NCBI GenBank assembly: GCA_948567375.1 | Contig: OX419757.1 | Coordinates: forward strand, 3,286,001-3,350,000 | Direction of reading: 5' to 3' | Source: Lunularia cruciata | Lineage: Eukaryota; Streptophyta; Marchantiopsida; Lunulariales; Lunulariaceae | DNA length: 64,000 nt | Part shown: in pieces, positions 22,340-35,380 of the stretch | Layout of the letters: each line of letters starts with the position of its first letter | Numbering within the stretch: the first letter of the stretch is position 1 | Position numbers and translations under genes: made by a program | Notes under the pieces: model-generated | What the model saw: only the letters and a program-made list of their open reading frames with translations | The model's database searches: none | Told to the model about the DNA's origin: nothing

Positions 22340-25300
22340 GGGCTGTTTTGTCCGTATTTAAGGACTGCTGGGAAGCGTATGGGTTTGAGAGAAGAAAACC
22401 TTGACAAGCTGCAAGAATCCCACCATTACACCTCCACATATCAGATTTCTTGTCAGAGAAATGATATAGAGATTTGATAAAAGACTATCCAGACAACTTT
22501 CACCTTCATGACAAGCCTGTCTTCTCTGGAATGAACCACTCGACGTGCCGACGAGTGGTTGCGACCATTGGAAAGCTCCGGTAACAAACACGGGATATAC
22601 ATAACGAGCCGATCATTACAAGATCTATAAGCTAAACTCTAATCGTCTAAACAGCTCCTCTAAGATCTGTCAAAGACAAGAAGGAAGCTAGAGAAGCTGT
22701 ACAAACGTTTGAATCACCTCATTGAACAGTCTCACTAACATGCCGAGTCAGTGACGCGTACACGATATATAGAGCAGCTGTTCGAAGACGTGGACAATTT
22801 AGTAACTTGAGAACGTTTTAATGATGCGCGAGTCTGAATACGACGAATGCGAATAAATACCAACGACACGAGTTGTTAACCAGACCGTACGCGTTGAACA
22901 CTCAGTTAAAACGAACCGAGCTGCAGGCAGAGACGATTAGGAGAGAAATTGCTAAAACCACTTCACTCAGCACTGCAATACTAGTTTCTCATAAAAAATT
23001 GGATAAGTCAATGATTAAAGAAGTTCAGGACATCTCGTATTCTCGTACTGAGTCTAGTGCTAAGAGAACTCATCTCGACAACTTTTCCCACTGGAAGTGC
23101 GTAGTAGTCATTAATACTATTGCGTTCGGCTATTTCTTCAGCATCTCAATACGATAATCAATCCCAGCAAGATGAACAAGGATTGTCTGCATGTCAAAAT
23201 GAATTCCCGGAAAATAAATTTAATGCCAATTTCCCATCTTGCAACCAGATGAACAGGGACGAATCCAGATTATCCATAATACGTCAGCCTTCCTGGAAGT
23301 CGCATACGCCACTGAAGCTGTTCAGTCTTTGGTTTGTCAATGGAGCACCATTTGTAGTTTGCGCAATCACGGACATGTACAACATCAAACATGAATTCGG
23401 GATAGTTTGGGTGGAACTGCCTTGTTGAGTTCCAAGATGACGGAGACAGCAGAAACCTGGAGGAGTCAGCTGTGTTAGTAGTAGTTCCAAGTCTGACAAG
23501 AGGGTATTAAATCCGGTACGGTAGAGCCACTGTGGGTAGTGTGAGTAGTTGCATGTTTGCGGAGATAGAAAATATCTAGTGGAATCTGTTCATGTAATTG
23601 CAAGTTTGCCCAGTAGTTTACCATGCCTAATGACGAGGTTTGATCTTTCATTCCCGAAATGTGCTCTCCTCAAGCGCCGGAGGTTTCACTTGCAGAGCCT
23701 ACAGCTCATAACTGGACGTGCCTTCACCTCTCCAACCTGCCCCGCGTGCTTGCCTCTCCATGAGTATCATTTCATGCAAGAAGAGTACACATGTTGTTAA
23801 CATTCTACTCTAAAAAACCTTTTGATAGAAATTCCCTTGTCAATGTGCGTTTCATCATCTCTCAAGCATCCCGATGTGCAGTGTCTTGGCAATACCATTG
23901 ACTACCGAGCACTGCCTGAGTTCGTTATAAGTTTTGGTTAATTGATATAGTGCACACTAGATCTTTCTTCAGATTAGTGCTAGTCCAACTTGCTATTAAG
24001 GAACTAAAAGAAGGAGAGTATACGTAGTAGCCGTGCAAGGAGGTAAGAACTAACCAAGGAACGCTGGAACGCTGCAGTAGAGAGAAAACCTGAAACATTC
24101 ATGTGAGGCTGAAGCCTTATAGCGAAACTTGATGAGCGTGAACCATCAATGTAGTCGCCATTAATATAGTAGACAGAGATTTTGTTTCTTGAGCTCTTTT
24201 TATATTGATAACATCGTGCGTTGCAATGGTTGGGACTTCAAAAGTTTCCTGACAATCTCTAGGTAACCATACTATAGCTGTGTTCACTCAGCAGAATTTC
24301 AGCATTAGTTTGATATCCATCTCTGATATAATAAAAGTTTCAACACATCAAAGAAGCAACGGAATGGTTCTATTGATTGACTTGAGAATTAGACATTATA
24401 ACCAAGTCCAACCCAGCAGATTTAGCTTAGCTAAGTGGTCCTATTGATTGACTTGAAAATTTATTTATTCATATTTCAGATATGAATATAGGAAAAATGG
24501 AAAAGCAACTTATCAATTGGAGTGTCTAACAATTGGTTTTCACTCAACCATCAACACTATATTTGATCGAAGTTTTCAAGTCTGATCAATGACATACGAT
24601 CTTCGATTTAGAACCTGCTCCACTTCGTCAAGTAAATTATAGGGTTTTGTAAGAAATTCCATGAGTCGGTTAAAAAGGATACTGATCTGTACTTCGAATT
24701 CTCGAGGTATCGAATGATGATCAAATCTAAAATCTATTCCAATCTTTCACATAGACTCAACATTCCTTGAATGCGATTCATGATTCTAACCAAATGATCA
24801 GCTTGCAACGGGAATCGCAGGTCGTGAAATAATTCTGCAGATTACAATTGTTATCAGTTTTGTTTAACACATAACGTAAAATTAATATGTAGAGGAAAAA
24901 TTATCCTGATATAATATAATATTTATCGTGTAATGTACTCTTGGACACCTTTAATAGATCGTATTCGGGACCTGGGATATAGTATATTGATATAATATTA
25001 TCTTTCTCTTGTAATGAACTCTTGGAGACATTCTATATATTACATTCTGATTCGAGACCTAGAATACCATAAGTTTATATATGTATTTACAGAGCTACCA
25101 AGATTTAAAAACTCAATACATTGAGTTCTTTTGAATAACTGATTCAAAGAAATCAAGATTACATTCAGACTATTATACTAACATGAGCAATGCTATTTTA
25201 TCAGGGTCATTGAATTACAAACTATTAAAATTTAGAGTAGTGGTGTTACCATGTAAATATACACATTAGTAATAGACTATCACTTAATTAAACTGACTAC

Positions 25301-25660
25301 GAGGCACTTTAGAGAAATATATACACATTTATTCGTTTAAAATTCTCCAAAATCTTTTATGGAGAGTCTAGGTCTACAAACTCAGTACATTCATCATTTT
25401 CCAAATATACTCATTCTATGAACCGAGGGTGAACAGAACGTCACGAAATAAATCACTTACCTGTGTGCATGCATGCGGTGCCACCGTCTGCTTCAAATTC
25501 CTTCTCTTCAATTCCTGCAAATACAGCTGAACCTATATTCAAGCCACCGAGACATCGTCAACCACTCAGTTGCCAATATGGCAACAGTCACCATGGCTCT
25601 GCATGTTAGTTCTGTTACAATGAAATCCTAATGGACGATGAAAGCGTCTCTGTACAATAG
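22340..25660. other. No recognised gene
   Basis: Contains a short perfect inverted repeat (22534-22560), open frames at 22873-23157 and 23120-23428 that lack an ATG start or known motifs, and an imperfect repeat of about 83 bp near 24905-25075 (TGATATAATAT...TTGTAATGAACTCTTGG). A TATA-like GATATATAG is at about 22764. No convincing gene model could be built. Confidence 0.35.
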
Positions 25661-28600
25661 AAGACAGAAGAAATGATGATTATGAAGGACTTACTCCCGA
25701 TAATAGATGATATACAGGAGGAGAACGAGGAGTACCATGGCCAATTCTTCGTCCAATTTCGAACGAAAATGGACTATGAGTTTATAGTTGAAAATAATTT
25801 CATGTGAGAATCGCAACCGAGTGAGATTACAAAAGAATATAACCACTGAACGAGCACACGAACTACTTCTTCGTTCTACAAAAATTCAAGGTCCAGGAGA
25901 ATTGAATTCCGAAGGAAAATGGACTCCCAATTTATAATCAAATAGAATTGCTCACGATAACTGACTGAGATAACAAGAACATAACCACGGGAAGAGAAGT
26001 ACTAGTTAGTGGTATTGAAGCTTAAGAGGATCCCAAAGTTCCCAGCAGACAGCTTTTAGGCAGACCTTCCAGATTGCAGAAAATGCAAGAAGAACTGGAT
26101 GAGATAACAAAGAACATAACCAACAAAAGAGGAGTACCAGTTGGTCGCATTGAAACTCATTAGAGGATATCAGATTTCCCAAAGGAAAGTTTCTAAGAAG
26201 AAGTTCCAGAGTCTAGCCAATGCTCGAGGGAAAGAAGTACCAGTTGGCGTTGAAAAAAGTCGAAACTTTAAGACTAGTAAAGTCTCAAAGGAAACTTAAG
26301 AGGATCCCTCATTAACATTGCCGGTGACAGCTTTCCAGGGAGACGTTTCACATTCCAGAGAGCTCGTCGTTCCGATCTTAAGAGAAAGAGTTGGAGCGCA
26401 TTGTTTCCCAGAGAAGTTCGAGATCCTTCTTGGGAGTGAAGAGTTCATTGTTCGATCGTAAAAGACAGATTTATATCAAACTCCAGGAGAAGTTGGAGAT
26501 CCTTTCTGGGAGTGAAGAGTTCAGATCCTGAAGGAAAGAGTTAGAGCGAACCGTTTCTAAGTGATGTTAGAAATCCTTCCCGCTGGAGGAGAGAGTTCAT
26601 CCTTTCGGTCGTGAAGAAAAGGGTTATAACGTACTGTTTCCATGAGAAGTACGAAATACTGAGTGAGAGCACAGATTTCGCCGTGGTTCGTCCTTCGGGA
26701 CGAGAAGGGTTCTAACAACGGTATCCAGGAGAAGTTCGAGATCCTTCCGGGGGAATAGAAAATTCATCCATCCGATCCTAAAGAAAGAAGTATAGCTACT
26801 GTTTCCCGGAGAAGTTTTAAACACATACTGAGAGTACAGATTCTTTTGTGGTTCGTTCTTCCTGAAGAAAAGAGTTCTAGCAACAGTTTCCAAAAGAAGT
26901 CTCAGATCCTTTCTGGGCCTCAATGATGTCATAAAATGAGTCCCAGTCTGGCTATCATCATTTGAACCAAAATTTTATGCAGGATACTGTACCATGCATG
27001 ATAGATACCCTTGTGGTGGGTTTTATATTCGAATTCATTCAATAGCATCCCCTAGCTAGATCTGTCCATGGAAGGTTGCTGTTCATCCATCCAAGGGTCC
27101 AGCTACGGCCATTTGTTAGTTGGGATTTGTTCGATTTGAGAATTCGCTATTTGTCCAAGGGTCCGTTGAGTTTGTTATTTATTCATCTGATTGCTGGATC
27201 CGTCCATGGAAGTTTGCTTTCCATCTATGCAATTGCAAGGGTTTTGTCCATGGGTGTTTTTTCTTTGTACTTTGCTGGAGGTTGGAAGTATGTTTTATCA
27301 ATTGTTTGTCCACGAAGTTTAATTTTGGGAATTTGCAATCGTTTGTCATCTAATCATTGGAAAGATTCTGTCCATGGACCTTCACTTATTAAATTTTTCT
27401 GTCCATCCAAGCGTTTATCCATGAAAGTTTATTATTGGGAGTTTGCTGTCCGTCCAAAGATTTGCACATGATAGTTTATTGGTAGGATTTTGCTCTTCAT
27501 CTATTCAAGAGTCTTTCGTGGAAGTTGTTTTCTTGAAGATGCTGAATATTGGGCGTTCGTTATTCGTCGAAGGCTTTCGCATGAAAAATTTCTTTGTTGG
27601 AGTAAACAGAATCTGTAAGTACGACTGATATCATAGTGATACATAGATTTTTCAAGTTTGTTCAAATCCTTGGGGTTTGTAGCACTCGCTTCTAATTTTG
27701 CAAAATCCTATGGAGCTGGTAGCTGTTGCTTCTAAATATCATGATAAAATCATTTCACAAGTTCATGTAATTTCCTGGTTCCTTGTCTAACAAATTTCAT
27801 AACAAGTCCAGAAAATCAGAAACACAATGCGTAAAGAAAGTGAAGTTGTTGAGAGAAACTCTCGTAGAACGGCAGCTCATGGATGGGACAAATGGGATCT
27901 CTTGAATGGAATCTGGTGTAAGGTAATGCCCATAAGGGCCCGACATGTACTAGATTGCAAAGTTCACTAAGTGGAGAGCGGTCCGTTAAATTTAATTGGA
28001 GCTAACTTGTCAATGACTTTGGGCAGAAACAAGTAGGAATTCTAGATGGGGATTAATAAGTTCCACTAAGTCAACTGTCGATTACTTCCAGTTCACTTCT
28101 CGTTTCTTGGACCCTGCATTGGTGTATAGCCTAGACTAAGTCCTTGAGGGTGGCTACTTTCTTCTCCATGCGGAGTCTTGTTGGTTGCCATACGAAGGTT
28201 GGTCATAAAGTTCGCCTACAGCTTGCTCCCCTCGAGAGACATTGGTTAGCCCACGAACCATTTCCTATAGCCTAGTCGTGGCCAGAAGGTGGCTAGACCG
28301 AGTTTGAATGAATTGCTGAGTAGCGGGAGTCTAACTTTGATAGACGAGCTGGTCTATGTGCGGAAATTTGCGAGCTAGCAAGAGTTTTGATTCAATGGAC
28401 AGGTCTGTTGATCGTCCTTTCACTTTACCAGAGCGGGCTGGGTCTATTTGTGGAAGTTTGCTAGCCAGCAAGAGTTTTGATTGAATGGACAGGTTCTTCG
28501 ATATGCTTTAACTCTATGTGAGCCAAATTTTTTTGGATTTGCAGTCCTTCTTGGTAACTAATGTGTTGAGGTTTAGCTCAAAAGTGGCTGTGAAGCTCGG

Positions 28601-30870
28601 CAACGTTTGCAACAGCCAAAGTTCTTAAGTTGCTGGCACGCTATCAAGATATGCGGAGTTCGAGCCGAAGTGGTGTCTAAGCTTAGTTGAAAGTGGCTGC
28701 TGCCGTCAGGTTATGTGCAGGCGGCACACTAAAGTTTCTCACGTTCCCGCCCATTAAGTTGTTGGAAAGCTGTAAGCTGGGAGGAATTTAGCCCAAGTTC
28801 CTTAAGTTTCCGCCTATTAAGTTGCCGCAAGGCTATAAGCTGAGGAGTTCACAGCTGTGTATTGTCATGCTATCTGGAGAAGTAAGGCAGCTTAAGTTTC
28901 TTACGTTGTTGGAAGATTGCTTTCTAGCTTTGCCATCTTCCGCGTTCGAAGCAAACGGTGTTTAAGCTTTGCTTATTATTTGGCTGGAATGGACTTAAAT
29001 GCCTTAGTATATCTCAAAGGTATACCTGTATGACTGTGTGAAGTTTGCCAAGCGAATTTCTCGAGTGGCTGGAAGGTCCTCATCAAGCTTTGTAGGGTCC
29101 ACAGCCGAGTCCGCCTTAATAAATCTGGAAGGCACCCGCATAGCTTTCTGGAGGTCGCTGGGGAATTCCACACCTGGAAGGCACCTATATAGTTCTGTGG
29201 AGTTGGCCAGCAACTTTCGCATGAGTTGCTGGAATGTCCCTATCATCTGCACAGTTCGCAGTGGGAATTCGCGTTAATTAATCTGGTAGGACGTGTAGAG
29301 CTCTCTGAACTTCGCCAGATAATTTTGCTCGAGTTACTAAAAGGTCCCTGTTGAAAGGTCCTTATCAAGTCAGGTAACTTGGCAACATAACTTCGATTCA
29401 GTTTCTGAAAGGTCTCTATAAAGCTCTGAAGAGTTCGCAGGGGGAGTCCGCCGTGGTACATCTGGAAGGTACCTGAAGTACGCATGCGAAGTTCGCTTGA
29501 GTTGCTGGAAGGTCACGGTTTTGTACAAGTCCAGCTTAAGCTTGACAGCCAAGGTTCACTTGAGTTGCTATAAGGTCCGATCAATCCCGGCGGAGTACAG
29601 AGCCCAAATCCCTCTGAAGCATGATGTTTCACTTGTTAAGACCAAGCACCAATACAAAAGTTCACAGCCAAGTTCCAATTGACTTGCTGTAAGGTCCCAA
29701 TAAGCTGGGTAGAGTTGACGGTCCAAATCCTTATTCAGCTTCTCAATATCAAGCTTGACAGCTAGCGAAGTTTGGCTTGAGTTGCTGGAACTTCGCTATC
29801 AAGCTCTACATGCGGAATTCACATGTAACCGCCCAAGTCCCTCCCGTGTAAGTTTAGCTGGATGGTTGCATCCACCAGAGAGCTGTCATAATCCAAAGTG
29901 TGGCCCACCAATATAGAGGCTGCCAAAACTTGCTGCGCACGGAGTAGTAGTAAACTTGAACTTAGCAGTAGTGAACTTGCACTGGCCGTCTGGCAATGAC
30001 AATTCTCAGGAGTCGCAATTCAAACTTGCTGTCTAAAGTAGACGTCATAGAGGCTAACTCATCAATTAGCAATTGTAATATAAACTCTACAATTGCAATG
30101 GCAGTTTAACTCACTATCCATCACCGCAGTCATTGCCCAGAATAAAAATGGAAAGCCGCTGTCCCTGTCCAGCATAGCATTGAGATCCAAAGGCGGGCTG
30201 ATGAAAACCTCACTGTCCATAACCGCAGTCATTGCCCAGCACAGAAATGGAAAGCCACTGTCACTGCCCAGCATAGCATTGAGATCCAAAGGCAGCTGAT
30301 GTAAACCTCTGTGCCCATCCACGACAGCAGTTACCACCGTCACTAAGCACCAAAGTCACGTGCTTGCCCAACAGAGCCGCGGAGAACCAAAGGTGCAGCT
30401 GAAAACCTCACCTATCTATCCAAGCAATCCCCGTCCAAACTTCAGTAGTCACGTAGCTTGTAGCTCGGTGGACAACAGTGGTCTCCAAACTTCTCCACCA
30501 GACGGTTCATAAAAAAATTTTCATTGTCCACCTAATCAATCACCCTTCACACTCGAGAAATAACCCACTGTCCACTAATGACCCCCTATCCACCCAAGCA
30601 ATCGCCCTCCAAACTTGCTATCGACCTCAGCAGTCACCGTCCAAACTCGACCTCTTTGACAGTCTGGCCTCTACCAGACTAGTGGCCCTAGAAGAACCCA
30701 GTATCCACCCAAGCAATCTGCATCCAAAACTCGCAGTCCATCTCAACAATAGCCATACAAACTCACTATTTACACCAAGCAATCTCCGTCTAAACTCGCA
30801 GTCTACTGGTCCGCGGTCAAACTGGGTCTCTACTAGAGCAGTGTCCATCAAACTTGAAGGAGTTTGCTAA
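25660..30870. repeat. 5-kb mosaic of degenerate minisatellites
   Basis: At least six families follow one another. (1) 25760-26340: about 130-150-bp units with GAGATAACAA.AACATAACCA and GAAAATGGACT. (2) 26366-26930: about seven 80-bp units with GAGAAGTTCGAGATCCTT. (3) 27060-27560: units with TCCGTCCATGGAAGTTTGCT. (4) 28345-28530: two 90-bp units with GCAAGAGTTTTGATT.AATGGACAGG. (5) 28600-29850: units of about 60-70 bp around TTGCTGGAAGGTC..TATCAAGCTC and GAGTTCGCAG. (6) 30110-30850: a 98-bp duplication (ACCGCAGTCATTGCCCAG) and units with CCACCCAAGCAATC.CCGTCC. Open frames in the region follow the repeats and are not taken as genes. Confidence 0.75.
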
Positions 30871-31001
30871 GTTTAACTAGTAACGTTGTTTAGACCGTGA
30901 CTTGTGACTTATTGACGGTGATCTTCCATCGGAAGGAGTTGTAGCGCGTTTGGTCCACGTCATCTAACTTAAAGGGACTTAATCCTGGATCCGAAAGAGG
31001 G

Positions 31002-31060
31002 GGACCGCGTAGAAAACACGAAGGATGGGAAGACCCCATCAACGGATCCCCATCAGACCC
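31002..31060 (+). repeat. Dispersed short repeat, copy A
   Basis: GACCGCGTAGAAAACACG followed by AAGGATGGGAAGACCCCATC. It matches copies at 45869 and 58376 and lies at the right edge of the minisatellite mosaic. Confidence 0.8.
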
Positions 31061-31538
31061 CATCCTCGACCTGGAGTGGTAGCAAACTTTCCTTTAATTT
31101 AGAACAAATTTCATTGACTTTCACTGGTATCCGAGTGTGCATACAGGTGGAGTTCAGCTAGAGTTGGCCCTTCTTGAGCTTTGGCTGAGTTGAGCCCTTC
31201 CTCTAAACTTGAGCTTCTATAGTATGCCTTTGGAGATTGAATTTGACCCTTTCTTGAAACTAGAGCGAACTTTAATTCTTTCTGATTGTGGATGGGCTTT
31301 TAGCAATGGTTCCCCTAGATTGGCCGTCACAATATATATATCACTGGCACAATATCTACTACACTGATGAAATATCGAAATACATATCCAAGATGAAAAG
31401 TTAGGCCATCAACGGATGTGACATGGAATCACCTGGAATCACCATGGACGATGGAAAGGTCGCTTAGCCGCCTTTTGCAGGGAGGGGCATTTTTCTAAAA
31501 GATGAGATGTCCTCTTGTAATGTCCACGTTACACCTCT

Positions 31539-31665
31539 TGGTTGTAGTGTTCACATTTTTTCAAAATTTCTACATTGAAATGCTAAATAAATTGCAAATC
31601 AAGGTTTAGAAGGTGGTTGTAGTGTTCACAGTTTTTCAAAATTTCTATTTTGTATCAAATCATGC
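31539..31665. repeat. 74-bp imperfect duplication
   Basis: GGTTGTAGTGTTCACA.TTTTTCAAAATTTCTA occurs at about 31540 and 31614. The rest of 31060-32480 shows no gene. Confidence 0.7.
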
Positions 31666-32483
31666 ATGATTTCAAAGAAGGGTTTGAGCTTGAGTTTAGT
31701 CGGTGTTTGCAAGGAGAAGTTCCTTACTAAGAGTGGAACTCCTAGTTGTGTCACAAATGTGCAAAATTTGTTGCACTCAGAGTGATGGAGAATGAGACAG
31801 AGTGCCTACAAAGCCAAGTACTTACATGCTTGAGTGTTTGGGGACATACCGACAGTCGCACCCCAAGGACCGTATCACAATTTGAATGCATTGGAAACCC
31901 AACAATGATTTGCTTCCAAGGGCCATTACATTCAAGACAACTAGGTACACAATAGGTAGTTGTGCAGGTGGGAGAGTGACTTGCCAAGAATCTTTAACAT
32001 GTGAGAAAGTGCCACCTATTCAAGGATGACTTGCTGGCACTTTGCATGTGTGGAGGACAAGGGCTCACTTGCTCCTCACCCACCAATGACTGAAGGATGA
32101 CCAAGGAATTAGACTATAAATTCAGGAGCTCAGCACTTTTCAGAGAGCATTCATGCATTTGGAGTTGATCAAGTAGGATTCCCTTGTCAATTTGCAGCTT
32201 TTAACCTTTAGATTTGGATAGCACCAGGAGTGATAATTGGCACTTAGAGTAGTTCAACCTTATGAGTTGCACTCTTCCATTCAGATAGTGTTTTTGCCAA
32301 GAAGCTACAAGAAACTACGGAAGGCCATTCTTTGGGCACTTGCTAGGAACAAGTGAGCCATATAATGCAAGAAAAAAATTCATCTAGACCAAGCACTTGG
32401 GGTTTCTGCTCTAGAATTACGTGTCGAGTGATTTCAACATCATCCATGAGATGAAGGGAGAATGAGAGAGTACTGCATGGGGA

Positions 32484-33990
32484 TTGAGAGGAAATCCACA
32501 CAATTGGATTGATGAACATTGGCAGATGGTACTTAGCCTAGATGTAAGGGTTGCAAGTGCAATAACCTTAGACTCAAAATTTGCTAGTAAAGAATTGACT
32601 AAGGATAGCAAGTCCACTTTTAATGCCCATAATTTGAAGAAAAATAGGTGGAGTGTTTGTAGGTACAAAGACCCAACAAGAAGAGCCATAGTAGAGGCAA
32701 TTATGAAATTATTTAAGCCCAAGAAAATGACCTACCTAACCAAAATTCAAGAAGTTCTCCTTGAATACATGTACTCAAGCGAGCCTATCAATTGTGCAAA
32801 AATTTCCTATCAACTAGCCAAGACCCTACATTGAGATTTTGGAGAAGATGGAGGTGTCACATACCTCATCCCATTTTCCATTCATTTCTACATGTGTACT
32901 AACTTATTGACAAAGAAAGAAAGGAAGACACTCCCAACACATTGTACTATACCTTCCATCCTATAGGTTATTTTGGGAACCAACTTATAAGACAAATGCT
33001 CATCAAGAAGTATTGAGATGAAGATGCAAAATTTTTGGAGTCTAGAAACTTTGTGCTAGTGGATGAGGAGATTGTCACCCCCAAGATCACTAAGAGGAAG
33101 ATGAGCACTCCAAAGAAGTAACCAAAGTCTGCAAACAAGTTGTTGTCTAACATCCAAGTAATAGATGTATCCTCTTCAAAAGGAGAAGCCAAAGGTACTA
33201 AAGAGGAAGAAAAAGAAGAGGAAGAAAAAGAACAAGGGTCCTTCAAGTTACAAGGCATTAGCATCAAAAGAGACGGGAGAAGGAAAAATGGGAAGATGCA
33301 CAGCCTGCTCCAAATCTAGATGATCAAGAATCTGAGGACTACCTCCAAAATTGAATGAGGAGATGTAGGAAGAGATTGCACCAGAGAATATACCCCTTGG
33401 CCCTATTCAAGAAATGAGAGATCAAGAAGGGGAGAAAGATCACACCAAGTACTTAGTGGACAAAAAACTTCAGCCCAAAGTACAATTTCATGCCAAAGCC
33501 TCAAGAAAAGACAACCAAATCATGGAGCATGCTGAAGAAAGAAGAGGTGGACATAGAAGCTAAGACTGAAACTTTCACACCAATAGTGCAGACCAAATTG
33601 AGAGAAGAATCAATTCCTTCCACCCATGTACCTATAAGGAAGGGTGCACACTTTTTCATTCACTCAATAGGTACAACACTACCTATTGAAATCCTACTAC
33701 CCCAATACCAAGCCAAGTGCCTTGACATTGTGGACTACACCACGTTACTATGCAATATGCACACATAGATCTATGCTATGAAGGCAAGGAAGTACATTGT
33801 TAAAGAAACAATGACTATAAGAGGAGCCTCTGTTCTTGTCCTTGCAGTTAAAGGAACAATTTGATAGAAATTTTACAAAGACATTCAAAACTTACTTATT
33901 AGTAAGGACTTTGAAAGTGTAGAGTATTTGTTTGTTAAAAGTGGAATCTCTATGGATTATCATTTGGAAAAAGATGGAATCTAAATGTAG
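32484..33990 (+). pseudogene. Unrecognised decayed coding stretch
   Basis: A 116-codon open frame (32484-32834) begins MRGNPHNWIDEHWQ and ends SYQLAKTLH. After a stop, several + strand frames continue with Lys/Glu-rich segments (VTPKITKRKMSTPKK near 33080, a KEEEKEEEEKEQ run near 33210, a 92-codon frame at 33490-33768). The long series of same-strand open segments suggests a decayed single protein, perhaps from a mobile element, but no family is recognised. Confidence 0.4.
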
Positions 33991-34029
33991 AAAAAAATCA
34001 CAAAGAGACTAGAGCAAATTAAACTTGAA

Positions 34030-35380
34030 TTAGATGACCATGTATTTGTTGATTGTCTTTGGATGAAGATGGTTGGTTTTATTAACAACAAGGTTTTGTA
34101 TTTGGGAGAAAGAGTGCTTGACATCCATATTAACAAGAGGAGCAAGAGTCCACAAAGTATCAAGTTGGTCTACATGTTCCACAAACCAGCCATAGTTAGG
34201 AACCCAACTATGGTTGAGAATGGCTTCCAATCTCTCAAGATGGCTACTAGTCAATTTTGATTTTGCCTTATCAATCAAGGAGATATGTTCTTTGATTATC
34301 AATCTGTGAGTCTCCAATTGAGTGATGATAATGAGTAGTAGCTTGTACTTCTAAATGGATTGGAGGTCTATTTTGAAGGATTGATTGACAATTAGCTTCT
34401 TGACACAAGAGATATCAAGCAACTTATCATTGAGTTGGGTGATGAACTCCTCCAACTTGCTTATATCCATCTTTTAATAAGAAATGATGGCCCTAATCCA
34501 TGTCCCTCAACAAGTGATGATGGTTTAGTTTGGAATTGGCCTAACAATGATCTTCATGAATTGTTCTTGAAAATTTTGATAATTCAAGGTGATGTTATTC
34601 ATGGATCTAATAAACTTATTGAGTAGTGGGAGCTCATTTTTCACAATTTCACAAACATTGTGCATTAAATTGCATTGCTTATGCAGTGCATGTGATGCAA
34701 CCTTGGAAGTGAGGTTGACTTAAAGTCCTTTCTAACTTTGACCATGTATGGAGCTTGATCTGAGACTAGCAATGCAAGTTGTGAGTATTTGTCTTTGACT
34801 TGGCTGTTGAAGAGGTCATGAATTGTGTCTTAGATGATTTGAACAATCTTGATCACATTGCACTTCTCTTTTTCCTTGAGATGTGTAACTGACCTAAGGA
34901 GCAATTTCTCGCACATGTCAAAGAGAGAGAAAATGAGCATATTGACTACTTTTTGGTTGAGAAAGTCAGTTGTCTTGTCAATGATGATCCTAATATTGTT
35001 AGTTCTTTGTCTCCCATGAATGTCTTTAATCTCTCATCCCATAGAATTTTGAGAGAGAAGTGAGTTGGATGTAATGGTTGATTAGCTCCAAGTTAAAGAT
35101 GTTGATATACTTGCCCTTCTACTTGTTGAAAGATTTCTCAAGTCTAGAAGGAGTTGTTTCATTCTTGAGCATATGGCCATGAAGCTCAGATTTGAGATGT
35201 TGTTTATGGACATGAATCCATGTGTTATGGCAGTTTGGACCCTAACAATAGACTTGGGACACTTTTGCACATAGATCAATCTCTTAGTTTTGAAGACATT
35301 GAGGTCAAAATTCTTTGACTACCACTTAAATAGCAAACTTGTGATTGATGATTTGGATTTCTTTCTTGTAAGGTGTTGCT
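34030..35380 (-). pseudogene. hAT-like transposase relic
   Basis: Read on the - strand, a segment LLVSDQAPYMVK...LPRLHHMHCISNAI (about 34790-34680) matches the RNase-H-fold core pattern of hAT transposases (usually SDAAPYMVKAG...HVTC.AHAL). The C-terminal frame (34317-34030) has APLVNMDVKHSFSQ and ends with a NKYMVI stretch, like the hAT dimerisation domain (usually VERSFS.YK...NLxxYLVI). Stops occur in several places. hAT proteins cut and paste DNA elements; no terminal inverted repeats were found. Confidence 0.6.

Noticed and set aside
22534-22560. Inverted repeat AACCACTCG / CGAGTGGTT
   Set aside because: Only 9-bp arms with a 9-nt loop; such a hairpin can occur by chance, and no terminator or MITE context was found.
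22873-23428. Two overlapping open frames that might be exons of one gene
   Set aside because: The first starts with TTG, no splice pair joins them convincingly in phase, and no motif is seen.
30113-30310. Regular repeats that could suggest a CRISPR array
   Set aside because: Two 98-bp units only, part of a degenerate plant minisatellite; no short palindromic repeats with unique spacers.
31002-31060. Dispersed repeat considered as a tRNA-like or rRNA fragment
   Set aside because: No cloverleaf, A or B box, and no resemblance to rRNA that I recognise.
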